NCBI GenBank assembly: GCA_002171765.1
Contig: NHDN01000058.1
Coordinates: 57,304-64,781 of the forward strand
Length of the DNA stretch: 7,478 bases
Source of the DNA: Verrucomicrobia bacterium TMED60
GTDB lineage: Bacteria > Verrucomicrobiota > Verrucomicrobiae > Opitutales > MB11C04
Direction of reading: 5' to 3'
Within the stretch, counting starts at the first letter, position 1. The number at the start of each line of letters is the position of its first letter. Positions 1-6,028 of this stretch are shown in pieces. The translations under genes and the position numbers were made by a program. Below the pieces are notes generated by a model. The model was not told the origin of the DNA. It saw only the letters and a program-made list of their open reading frames with translations, and made no database searches.

Positions 1-2
1 AA

Positions 3-146
3 TTTGAATTGGAGCCTGCCGTAGGAAAAATAATTATATTTCCACCTCATTTAAAGCATGGGGTTCGTTTGAATGAATCAAGGAATGAAAGGATTTCAGT
101 TGCATTTAATTTGTTTCCTTTCCCCTTAGTAAATCCAGATTTATGA
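3..146 (+). CDS. C-terminal end of a probable 2-oxoglutarate/Fe(II)-dependent oxygenase (partial, cut by left edge)
   Basis: Forty-seven codons are open from the left edge to a TGA at 144-146; the start lies outside the window. The visible peptide contains FPPHLKHGVRLNESRNERIS followed by VAFNL. A beta-strand with FP, a histidine about five residues on, then an arginine followed by a strand ending in FN is the usual C-terminal layout of double-stranded beta-helix 2-oxoglutarate/Fe(II) dioxygenases, especially the small family of putative 2OG-Fe(II) oxygenases known as TIGR02466. In that reading His at 57-59 is the distal iron ligand and the Arg of ERIS binds the 2-oxoglutarate carboxylate. 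The HxD half of the iron site is off the edge and cannot be checked, and the substrate is unknown. No convincing terminator follows. Confidence 0.6.
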   Translation, partial: FELEPAVGKIIIFPPHLKHGVRLNESRNERISVAFNLFPFPLVNPDL

Positions 147-289
147 ATATTTTACACCATTATTTCCCATTCTTTAATATTTGTTAGAAAATAAAGCTTT
201 TTTTAAAAAGATTTTCGTTGAGATTCATTCAATAAAGTAGCAAATTTATAGAACCAATTTGGTACCTTTTATTTTAACAGCCAATTTTC
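147..289. other. AT-rich intergenic gap upstream of korA
   Basis: This 143-base stretch separates the oxygenase stop from the korA start. It holds only weak signals. There is an AT-only hairpin, CTTTTTTTAAAAAG at 197-210, too weak to call a terminator. TTGAGA at 218-223 and TATAGA at 247-252 resemble -35 and -10 hexamers but are about 23 bases apart, so they do not form a good promoter. No purine-rich ribosome binding site precedes the ATG at 290. A korA promoter is expected here because of the gap, but I cannot place it. Confidence 0.3.
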
Positions 290-2137
290 ATGAGTCCTTC
301 CACCGATTCCTTCGAAGAAATCGAGTCCGCTGTCGTTCGATTTGCCGGTGATTCCGGTGACGGCATGCAAACCGTAGGCGAGCGCTTTACCGATTCCAGT
401 GCTTTTGCTGGGAATGATATTGCAACCCTTCCAGATTTTCCTGCAGAAATTCGAGCACCTGCTGGAACCCTTGCAGGAGTATCCGGTTTTCAATTACAAT
501 TTGGCAGCCGAAAGATTCTTACTCCCGGAGATGAACCCGATGCTCTTGTGGCGATGAATCCAGCAGCGTTGAAGACAAACATTGATGACCTGCCTGAAGG
601 GGGAATGCTTGTTGTCAATATTGATTCATTTAAAAAAATGAACCTCGCCAAGGCTGGATATGATAGCAATCCACTCGATAATGAAGATTTTAGGAAAAAA
701 TATCACCTTGTCGAATTGGATTTGACAAACTTGACCAAGGATGCCCTCAAGGACAGCCCGTTAAAACCGTCTGATAAAGCAAGATGTAAAAACTTTTTTG
801 CACTTGGTTTTATGTATTATGTTTATGGTAGGCCATTGGAACCAACCCTTAAATTTTTTGATGATAAGTGGTCCAAGCGACTCCCAGAATTAGCCGAGGC
901 AAATTCGATTGCCTTGAAAGCCGGGTTTAATTTAGGGGATACCATGGAGACAGCGAGGAACCGGTATCAAGTATCAAAAGCTCCAGTTAATCCTGGCTTG
1001 TACCGTAAAATTTCAGGCAATGAGGCTCTTGTATATGGATTGGTTGCTGGGGCTGAAAAGTCAAAACGTGAGCTTTTATATGCTGGTTATCCGATCACCC
1101 CGGCATCCCCCATACTCGAAGGATTATCTGCTCTTAAAAAATATGGAGTGAAAACCTTACAAGCAGAAGATGAAATCTCAGCCATGGGAATGGCGATTGG
1201 AGCAAGCTTTGCAGGTGATCTTGCGGTGGTTGCAACCAGTGGGCCGGGAATGTGTTTGAAGAGCGAATTTATTGGTCTAGCTTCCATTACCGAGCTACCC
1301 GTGATTATCATCGATGTACAAAGAGGGGGCCCCAGTACCGGATTACCCACGAAAACCGAACAGAGTGATCTTTTGCAAAGCTTGTATTCTCGTCATGGTG
1401 ATTGCCCGCTTCCTGTCTTGGCGTCTCATTCCCCTTCGGATTGTTTTGAGTGTGCAATGGAAGCCACAAGAATAGCATTAACTTACATGACTCCGGTCAT
1501 CTTGTTGAGCGATCTCTATGTGGCGAACGGATCTGAGCCTTGGCAGATTCCAAATGTGAGCGATTTGCCTGAAATTAAAAATGAATTGGCGAAAGAAGGG
1601 GAAGATTTAGTGGTGTACAAAAGAAATCCAGATACCCTTGCCCGTTCCCAGGCAATCCCTGGCCAAGTTGGCTTAGAGCACCGTATTGGTGGTCTTGAGA
1701 AGTCTGAGGATGGTGGTGTCAGCTATGATCCAGAGAATCATGAAAATATGACCCATTTACGGTCTGACAAGATTGATGGCATTGCCAAGAGTTATCCACC
1801 TATTCAAGTTCAGGGTGAAAAGGTTGGCGATCTTTTAGTCATTGGATGGGGGGGCACTTATGGTGCCATTTCATCCGCGACCAAGGCTCTTCAGGATGAA
1901 GGGTTTTCCATTAGCAGTATCCATCTTAGGTACTTGAATCCATTTCCAAATGATCTCAATGATTTATTGTCTTCCTTTAAAAAGATTCTTGTACCAGAGC
2001 TCAACCTTGGCCAGTTAAGCACCTTGTTGCAGGCAAAATATATTAAAGAGGTCATCCCTTATAACAGGATACAAGGTAAACCATTCAAGGTTACGGAATT
2101 AAGGGAAGAGTTTGTTAAGCATTTATCCAAAGAATAA
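290..2137 (+). CDS. korA: 2-oxoglutarate:ferredoxin oxidoreductase, alpha subunit (gamma-alpha fusion)
   Basis: This is the large subunit of a two-subunit 2-oxoacid:acceptor oxidoreductase. With KorB it oxidatively decarboxylates 2-oxoglutarate with CoA to succinyl-CoA and passes electrons to ferredoxin in the cytoplasm. The reaction can also run reductively. The 615-residue length is typical of the fused form. Residues 1 to about 200 form the gamma domain, with FAGDSGDGMQ at 18-27 and MNPAALK at 89-95. The alpha (pyrimidine-binding) domain follows, with YPITP at 267-271, SGPG at 317-320 and RGGPSTGLPTKTEQ at 345-358. From about 505 comes the transketolase-C-like domain. The long GGPSTGLPTKTEQ signature and pairing with a KorB-type partner favour 2-oxoglutarate over pyruvate, but specificity is inferred from family resemblance. 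The ATG at 290 has no Shine-Dalgarno sequence. The korB start follows the stop by 10 bases, so the two are co-transcribed. Confidence 0.93.
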   Translation: MSPSTDSFEEIESAVVRFAGDSGDGMQTVGERFTDSSAFAGNDIATLPDFPAEIRAPAGTLAGVSGFQLQFGSRKILTPGDEPDALVAMNPAALKTNIDDLPEGGMLVVNIDSFKKMNLAKAGYDSNPLDNEDFRKKYHLVELDLTNLTKDALKDSPLKPSDKARCKNFFALGFMYYVYGRPLEPTLKFFDDKWSKRLPELAEANSIALKAGFNLGDTMETARNRYQVSKAPVNPGLYRKISGNEALVYGLVAGAEKSKRELLYAGYPITPASPILEGLSALKKYGVKTLQAEDEISAMGMAIGASFAGDLAVVATSGPGMCLKSEFIGLASITELPVIIIDVQRGGPSTGLPTKTEQSDLLQSLYSRHGDCPLPVLASHSPSDCFECAMEATRIALTYMTPVILLSDLYVANGSEPWQIPNVSDLPEIKNELAKEGEDLVVYKRNPDTLARSQAIPGQVGLEHRIGGLEKSEDGGVSYDPENHENMTHLRSDKIDGIAKSYPPIQVQGEKVGDLLVIGWGGTYGAISSATKALQDEGFSISSIHLRYLNPFPNDLNDLLSSFKKILVPELNLGQLSTLLQAKYIKEVIPYNRIQGKPFKVTELREEFVKHLSKE

Positions 2138-2147
2138 ACCATTTAAT

Positions 2148-3170
2148 ATGAGCACATCTACCGAAGAGGGATCCTTAACCAAAAAAGATTTTGTTACATC
2201 TAACGATGTGAGGTGGTGCCCGGGATGCGGAGATTATGCTATTCTCAATGCAGTGCAACGAACACTGCCTGATCTCGGCTTGCCTAAGGAAAAATTCGTT
2301 GTGGTCAGCGGAATCGGTTGCTCCAGCCGTTTTCCATACTACATGAACACCTATGGTTTTCATACCATACATGGACGTGCCCCTACGGTGGCAACGGGAG
2401 TCAAGGTTGCCAACCCAGACTTGTCGGTCTGGATGATTACTGGGGATGGAGATGGCTTATCCATAGGTGGAAATCACCTGATGCATCTTTTAAGGAGGAA
2501 TTTGGATATTAATGTCCTGTTGTTTAATAATCGAATTTATGGACTTACCAAGGGCCAATATAGCCCAACTTCCGAGGTTGGGAAGAAGACGAAGAGTACA
2601 CCAGCTGGTTCGGTTGACTACCCCGTGAACCCCCTACTTTTTGCATTAGGAAGTGAAGCAACCTTTATCGCAAGGACTACGGATACGGATCAAAAACACA
2701 TGCTTGAAACTTTTAAGGCTGCCCAAGCACACAAAGGAACCTCCTTTATTGAAGTTTTTCAGAATTGCGTGATTTTCAATAATAAAACCTTTGACCCTAT
2801 TACTGGACGAGATGTGCGAAACGACCAAGTTTTATACCTCGAAGAGGGAAAACCTCTGGTTTTTGGTCAAGAGTCTGATAAAGGGATACGATTGAATGGA
2901 CTTGACCCTGAAGTCGTTTCCGCTGAAACCGATGATGAAAAAGCTAAGCTGCTCATCCATCAATCGAAAAGCCCTAATGCCGCATACCCTACGCTTCTTG
3001 CCCAAATGACATATCCCACCTTTCCAACCCCTCTTGGTGTCTTACGACAGTTAGAAGGCCGAGAAACTTATGAAGAATCTGTGATTGGCCAAATTCAATC
3101 ATCTCAATCCAATGGCAGTGGATCTTTGCAAGAACTTTTAACTGGAAAAAATTCATGGGTCGTTGAATAA
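2148..3170 (+). CDS. korB: 2-oxoglutarate:ferredoxin oxidoreductase, beta subunit
   Basis: This 340-residue subunit carries thiamine diphosphate and the catalytic 4Fe-4S cluster and completes the KorAB enzyme. WCPGCG gives Cys24 and Cys27, GIGCSSR gives Cys58 and FQNC gives Cys207: the four cysteines expected to hold the cluster in this family. The diphosphate-Mg motif begins GDGDGLSIGGNHLMH at 99-113 and closes with FNN at 126-128, the usual spacing. HGRAPTVATG at 75-84 is also characteristic. Two extra ferredoxin-type clusters, found in some pyruvate enzymes, are absent, so an external ferredoxin is needed; none is encoded here. I chose ATG 2148 rather than an in-frame TTG at 2112, because the latter would overlap korA by 26 bases and add 12 residues before the usual N-terminus. 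No Shine-Dalgarno is visible, so translation may be coupled to korA. Confidence 0.93.
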   Translation: MSTSTEEGSLTKKDFVTSNDVRWCPGCGDYAILNAVQRTLPDLGLPKEKFVVVSGIGCSSRFPYYMNTYGFHTIHGRAPTVATGVKVANPDLSVWMITGDGDGLSIGGNHLMHLLRRNLDINVLLFNNRIYGLTKGQYSPTSEVGKKTKSTPAGSVDYPVNPLLFALGSEATFIARTTDTDQKHMLETFKAAQAHKGTSFIEVFQNCVIFNNKTFDPITGRDVRNDQVLYLEEGKPLVFGQESDKGIRLNGLDPEVVSAETDDEKAKLLIHQSKSPNAAYPTLLAQMTYPTFPTPLGVLRQLEGRETYEESVIGQIQSSQSNGSGSLQELLTGKNSWVVE

Positions 3171-3182
3171 AGCTTCCTGTGG

Positions 3183-3209
3183 TTGACGAATTTCAACTCC
3201 TAATATAAA
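3183..3209 (+). promoter_or_regulatory. Possible sigma-70-type promoter for the small membrane protein
   Basis: TTGACG at 3183-3188 and TATAAA at 3204-3209 are close to the -35 and -10 consensus, with a 15-base spacer, shorter than the usual 17. The predicted transcription start would fall within a few bases of the ATG at 3218, giving a nearly leaderless mRNA, which fits the lack of a ribosome binding site. The hexamers overlap a weak inverted repeat, GTTGA and TCAAC, at 3182-3197. In an AT-rich gap such a match can arise by chance. Confidence 0.25.
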
Positions 3210-3217
3210 TTTAAAAA

Positions 3218-3379
3218 ATGGAATTTATCGATAATCCCCAAATTGGTCACAAGTATCTCAAATTACCTGTTTTTTTGGTTCCTGTTCTTATGTTTTTGAT
3301 CCTCTTTTTGGGAATACTCGCATCCAAGTTTTATGTGGACAGTGTTCTGTATTCTTCGGATGAAGAATCTCAAAATTAG
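3218..3379 (+). CDS. Small single-span membrane protein, 53 residues, unknown function
   Basis: An ATG at 3218 opens a 53-codon frame ending in TAG at 3377-3379. The product has a short N-terminal part containing His11, Lys12 and Lys15. A strongly hydrophobic stretch follows at about residues 17-35 (PVFLVPVLMFLILFLGILA), then an acidic tail ending SSDEESQN. Positive charges before the span and acidic ones after it predict an N-in, C-out inner-membrane protein. It lies 47 bases after korB on the same strand, so it may be the last gene of that transcript or have its own promoter. I do not recognise a family. The clear membrane topology and the fit into an otherwise empty gap argue that it is real; its short length and lack of a ribosome binding site argue for caution. 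Confidence 0.5.
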   Translation: MEFIDNPQIGHKYLKLPVFLVPVLMFLILFLGILASKFYVDSVLYSSDEESQN

Positions 3380-3439
3380 GTAAGGTTCTTAAATTTAAAT
3401 TAGAGAATCCAATTATCTAGAAATTGTGATATAAGATTT

Positions 3440-4210
3440 TTAGAGTTGTGGGCTTCCTTCTTTCCACAACCCTTGGTAAGAAATCGTTCCTTTTTTGGAG
3501 AACAAGGTCCCGTATCCGTTTTCAATCCCTTGGTGGAAATCTCCAATATATAATTGGCCATCATAGGTTAGCTTCTTACCATATCCATGAGGTTTACCAT
3601 CCAATATCTTCCCTTGATAGGTGGATCCATCTTCCAGCACGATTCGGACAGTACTTTTTATTTTGTCCCTCTGCTTGGTTGCCAAAGATGAATCATTAAT
3701 TTCTGAAACTCTTTGCCTAAGAATTGAAATCTTTTCAGCTATTGTATCCTCAGAAATGGTAGTGAGGTTGGACTTAATTTCTTTAAGGCGATAACCAGCT
3801 TCTTTGGATTTGTATTTTTGATAGGCTAATTCGTAAGCAGCAACTGCTTCCAAGGGTTTTTGATCTTCTTCCAAAACTTTGCCTAAAAAGGAAAGAGAAT
3901 CAGTGTCTCCCATGGCATAAGCTTTTAAAAACCAGTCATTTGCTTTAAGGGAATTTTTATTGGTTCCTAATCCTTTCCAATATGCACGGGCAGTATATTG
4001 GCAGGCCAATGCGTTTCCCTGCGAACCCATCTTTTTTATCCAATACAGGGCTTGTTTTTCTTTGGTTGAAGAATCGCTGTAACAAAGTTGAGCAAAATAA
4101 AATTGGGCCTTTGTATTACCTTGCTGAGCAAGGCTATCAAGCACAGGGTTTCCCCTAAGATTATTTAACCAAAGAGAAAATAAGAGCAGAAAAAGATTAA
4201 TCCGAGCCAA
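3440..4210 (-). CDS. Exported Sel1-repeat and MORN-repeat protein
   Basis: This is the last gene of the leftward cluster; its function is unknown. From a TTG at 4210 the product has 256 residues. MARINLFLLLFSLWLNN looks like a signal peptide or membrane anchor. Residues 24 to about 105 hold Sel1-type helical repeats, with SLAQQGNTKAQFYFAQLCY, ALYWIKKMGSQGNALA and AYWKGLGTNKNSLKANDWFL. A charged helical region follows (about 120-175), then MORN repeats from about 197 to the end, with TYQGKILDGKPHGYGK, QLYIGDFHQGIENGYG and TISYQGLWKEG. Sel1 repeats usually bind proteins; MORN repeats occur in scaffold and membrane-associated proteins. An ATG at 4300 in the same frame would add 30 residues but overlap the upstream gene by 104 bases; it has a GGAG 12 bases ahead. 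I prefer TTG 4210 because it places the hydrophobic segment at the N-terminus and overlaps the upstream stop by only 14 bases. Confidence 0.75.
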   Translation of the reverse strand: MARINLFLLLFSLWLNNLRGNPVLDSLAQQGNTKAQFYFAQLCYSDSSTKEKQALYWIKKMGSQGNALACQYTARAYWKGLGTNKNSLKANDWFLKAYAMGDTDSLSFLGKVLEEDQKPLEAVAAYELAYQKYKSKEAGYRLKEIKSNLTTISEDTIAEKISILRQRVSEINDSSLATKQRDKIKSTVRIVLEDGSTYQGKILDGKPHGYGKKLTYDGQLYIGDFHQGIENGYGTLFSKKGTISYQGLWKEGSPQL

Positions 4211-4988
4211 AGAACCGACCCAAAAAGCCTTTTTTGGGAGTGGATTGTTTTGGATTCGTATCCTTGGCTTTCCCAAATTTCCAGATTTGTAAGTTTTCAT
4301 TAGTAGTAGCGTCTCCGATCAAAGCATCATATTTACCCTTCAATTTCAACTCTTGTACATAAATTGCTAAACCAATTTTCTTAAAAGTAGGTAATGGGGT
4401 GGGAAAAGCATTAATAAGACGACTTGATTTGAGCATTAGCATAATATCAATGTCGTAGGCATCTCCAAAGTATGCAGGTTTTCCCAAAACAAGAATCATT
4501 CGACCGCCAATAATTTCTTTACTACCTCCGTTTTCAGTTGATATAGTTCCCTTTCCTTCAAGTGGAATGAACTTGAATCCACCGTTTTTTGTAGCTTCGA
4601 TAATTACAGTACCACGCCCATTAAGGGTAGCATTAGAATCTCTGGTTGAAAATTTAATAATTTGTGGATGTTCTGTGCATAGTAATATGCTTCCCGAGTC
4701 TAACCAGAAATCGGAATCTGAATTCCATATTCCCATAGTTTCACTACCTAACCTCCAGTACTTATTATTAATAACTGTTTCCATTCTTCCCTTTACACCA
4801 GTTGCGATGAGTAAATTACTGGAGAGAGAATGATTTACATCTATTATGAAAGGTTCAAATTGATCTTTCAGTGATAGATCAACAGCGTCTACACGACCTT
4901 CTATATAAGTTGATATAGGAGTTTCAGCTCTTAAAAAAAATGCCGCTGTAAATACAGCGGCATATAAAATGGATTTTAAGTGAGACAA
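4197..4988 (-). CDS. FecR-domain exported protein of unknown function
   Basis: The 263-residue product starts with MSHLKSILYAAVFTAAFFLR, a signal peptide with probable cleavage after RA near residue 21, so the protein is periplasmic or envelope-bound. Residues about 55-170 resemble a FecR domain: IATGVKGRMETVI (61-73), WRLGSE, LDSGSILL (97-103), TRDSNATLNGRGTVII (115-130) and a closing GGRMILV (161-167). This is the typical pattern of threshold, glycine turn and beta-strands. The FecI-interacting cytoplasmic N-terminus and transmembrane helix of true FecR anti-sigma factors are missing, so this is a free-standing FecR-like domain rather than an iron-transport regulator. The C-terminal 90 residues are unassigned and end in a basic tail. 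The start is TTG at 4988, touching the TAA of the barrel gene (TAATTG) with no ribosome binding site, which implies coupled re-initiation. A terminator-like hairpin lies in codons 9-19. Confidence 0.75.
   Translation of the reverse strand: MSHLKSILYAAVFTAAFFLRAETPISTYIEGRVDAVDLSLKDQFEPFIIDVNHSLSSNLLIATGVKGRMETVINNKYWRLGSETMGIWNSDSDFWLDSGSILLCTEHPQIIKFSTRDSNATLNGRGTVIIEATKNGGFKFIPLEGKGTISTENGGSKEIIGGRMILVLGKPAYFGDAYDIDIMLMLKSSRLINAFPTPLPTFKKIGLAIYVQELKLKGKYDALIGDATTNENLQIWKFGKAKDTNPKQSTPKKGFLGRFFGSD
4219..4238 (-). other. Perfect 8-bp hairpin just upstream of the Sel1/MORN start
   Basis: CCCAAAAA at 4219-4226 and TTTTTGGG at 4231-4238 pair exactly across a four-base loop. In the minus-strand mRNA the stem lies 9 to 28 bases before the TTG at 4210, inside the last codons of the FecR-domain gene (PKKGFLG). 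It could affect initiation of the downstream gene, or simply reflect the AAA AAA GGC TTT TTG codon string. No T-tract follows, so it is not a terminator. Confidence 0.3.
4933..4963 (-). terminator. Intrinsic-terminator-like hairpin inside the FecR-domain gene (possible attenuator)
   Basis: Read on the minus strand, ATGCCGCTGT (4963-4954), loop ATTT (4953-4950) and ACAGCGGCAT (4949-4940) form a perfect 10-bp stem with six G-C pairs. It runs straight into eight T residues (4940-4933), the form of a Rho-independent terminator for leftward transcription. On the plus strand no T-tract follows, so the signal is directional. It lies 25 bases after the TTG start of the FecR-domain gene and 26 bases after the barrel gene's stop codon. 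The same bases encode the hydrophobic core of the signal peptide (codons 9-19). The structure is seen directly; that it terminates or attenuates transcription is inference. Confidence 0.65.
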
Positions 4989-5999
4989 TTAAAAACTCGC
5001 AATCAAACTAAGACCTGTACCAATACTGAATTTCTTAAATTCATATAAGGTCTCATTCTCACCACTTGACTCTCTTTTCGAGTAATCAGAAAACACTGAT
5101 AATTCAAAAGATTCACTAATTGGATAATCCAAGTTTAAGCTGATAGAATGCAATATGTCTTCTCTGTCCTTGTTGAAACCATTTGAGTAATCCCTAAATG
5201 AAACAGAATAGGACGGCATTAAGGAAAAGTTATCAAATGAATAAATCAGGGAATATGATCCGGTTACATCAAAGTGGTCAAGTTCATCGCTTGTGTGACC
5301 TGATCCTAATTCCTCTATGTCACCCTTATGAACTCCTAAGGATGCATCAAAAACACCAAGGATAGCATCAGTGTGGCTGTATGCTTTCGTAACCCCAACA
5401 CTCGGATAAAATTCCATATAATCTTCTGTATCATTTTCCGTACTTCTATCGTTAGCGTACATAACACCAGCACGAAATGCCCAACCACTTTCATGCTGTA
5501 AGAGAAACAATAGGTATGCGGTTGTAGAGTTAAAGTTTAATGTGCTGAGGTCAGAGATGATATCGTCATCATTTTTGTATGTGAAGTCAGTCATGGTCCA
5601 TGCTCCTCCAACGAATGGCGTAAGAACAGAATTGCCTAAATCATAAACTCCAAGCTTTGCCTGACCTTGGAATGAATTTTTCCAAACAGCATCAGCTTGT
5701 TGATCAAGAACACCGGGAGCACCCAACGGATTTTCTTCGTAGGCAATTTTGCTACTGTATCCAAATGAACCGGAAAATCCCGATTTTTTAAGTAGAAGAG
5801 GGCGCTGTGCACCAGTGTCCGACGAAGTAACGCTTGTTGAATCTCCAGTATTTCCAGTGACAGATTCTTTTGCTGGTGAAGGTAAATCCCGTGTTGTGGA
5901 ACCCGTTCGGTTACCAACATTTGTTTGTTGCTGGGTTTGTCCGAAAGATAAACCTGTGGCTAAGATGCAAGCCACTGTAATGGTTTGTAATGATTTCAT
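4989..5999 (-). CDS. Outer-membrane beta-barrel protein
   Basis: The 336-residue product begins with a signal peptide, MKSLQTITVACILATGLSFG. A low-complexity linker rich in Gln, Thr, Ser and Asn follows to about residue 65. From about residue 72 the sequence alternates polar and hydrophobic residues in strand after strand rich in aromatic residues, for example GFSGSFGYSSKIAYEENP, YLLFLLQHESGWAFRAGVMY and FSLMPSYSVSFRDYSNGF. I estimate 12 to 14 strands. It ends in FSIGTGLSLIASF, with the terminal Phe recognised by the BAM assembly machinery, so an outer-membrane barrel is likely. No TonB box or plug domain is visible and I cannot assign a family. The ATG at 5999 lies 29 bases after the stop of the upstream large protein and has no Shine-Dalgarno. 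The context suggests that the barrel anchors or exports that protein. Confidence 0.75.
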   Translation of the reverse strand: MKSLQTITVACILATGLSFGQTQQQTNVGNRTGSTTRDLPSPAKESVTGNTGDSTSVTSSDTGAQRPLLLKKSGFSGSFGYSSKIAYEENPLGAPGVLDQQADAVWKNSFQGQAKLGVYDLGNSVLTPFVGGAWTMTDFTYKNDDDIISDLSTLNFNSTTAYLLFLLQHESGWAFRAGVMYANDRSTENDTEDYMEFYPSVGVTKAYSHTDAILGVFDASLGVHKGDIEELGSGHTSDELDHFDVTGSYSLIYSFDNFSLMPSYSVSFRDYSNGFNKDREDILHSISLNLDYPISESFELSVFSDYSKRESSGENETLYEFKKFSIGTGLSLIASF

Positions 6000-6028
6000 T
6001 TTAGTTGTAATAAGTTAGGCAGTAGGAA

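Noticed and set aside
197..210. AT hairpin CTTTTTTTAAAAAG as a terminator after the oxygenase
   Set aside because: The stem has a single G-C pair at its base and a two-base loop, too unstable to call.
1087..1350. Minus-strand open frame of 87 codons inside korA
   Set aside because: It lies wholly over the best-conserved alpha-domain motifs of korA and shows no domain, signal or ribosome binding site of its own.
2112..2147. Longer korB start at TTG 2112
   Set aside because: It overlaps korA by 26 bases and adds 12 residues ahead of a normal KorB N-terminus. ATG 2148 gives the usual length and a 10-base gap.
4211..4300. Sel1/MORN start at ATG 4300, with GGAG 12 bases upstream
   Set aside because: It would place about 33 polar, basic residues before the signal-like segment and overlap the FecR-domain gene by 104 bases. 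The GGAG spacing is long. It is kept only as an alternative.
4197..4988. FecR-domain protein as a FecI/FecR iron-uptake regulator
   Set aside because: It begins with a cleavable signal peptide and lacks the cytoplasmic anti-sigma segment. No sigma factor or TonB receptor is nearby.
5636..5920. Second minus-strand open frame of 94 codons inside the barrel gene
   Set aside because: It overlaps the signal-bearing, well-formed barrel gene in another frame, and its product shows no recognisable features.
4989..5999. Barrel protein as a lipoprotein, because of Cys at residue 11
   Set aside because: The residues before it (TVA) do not form a proper lipobox and the hydrophobic core continues past the Cys, so ordinary signal-peptide cleavage after residue 20 or so is more likely.
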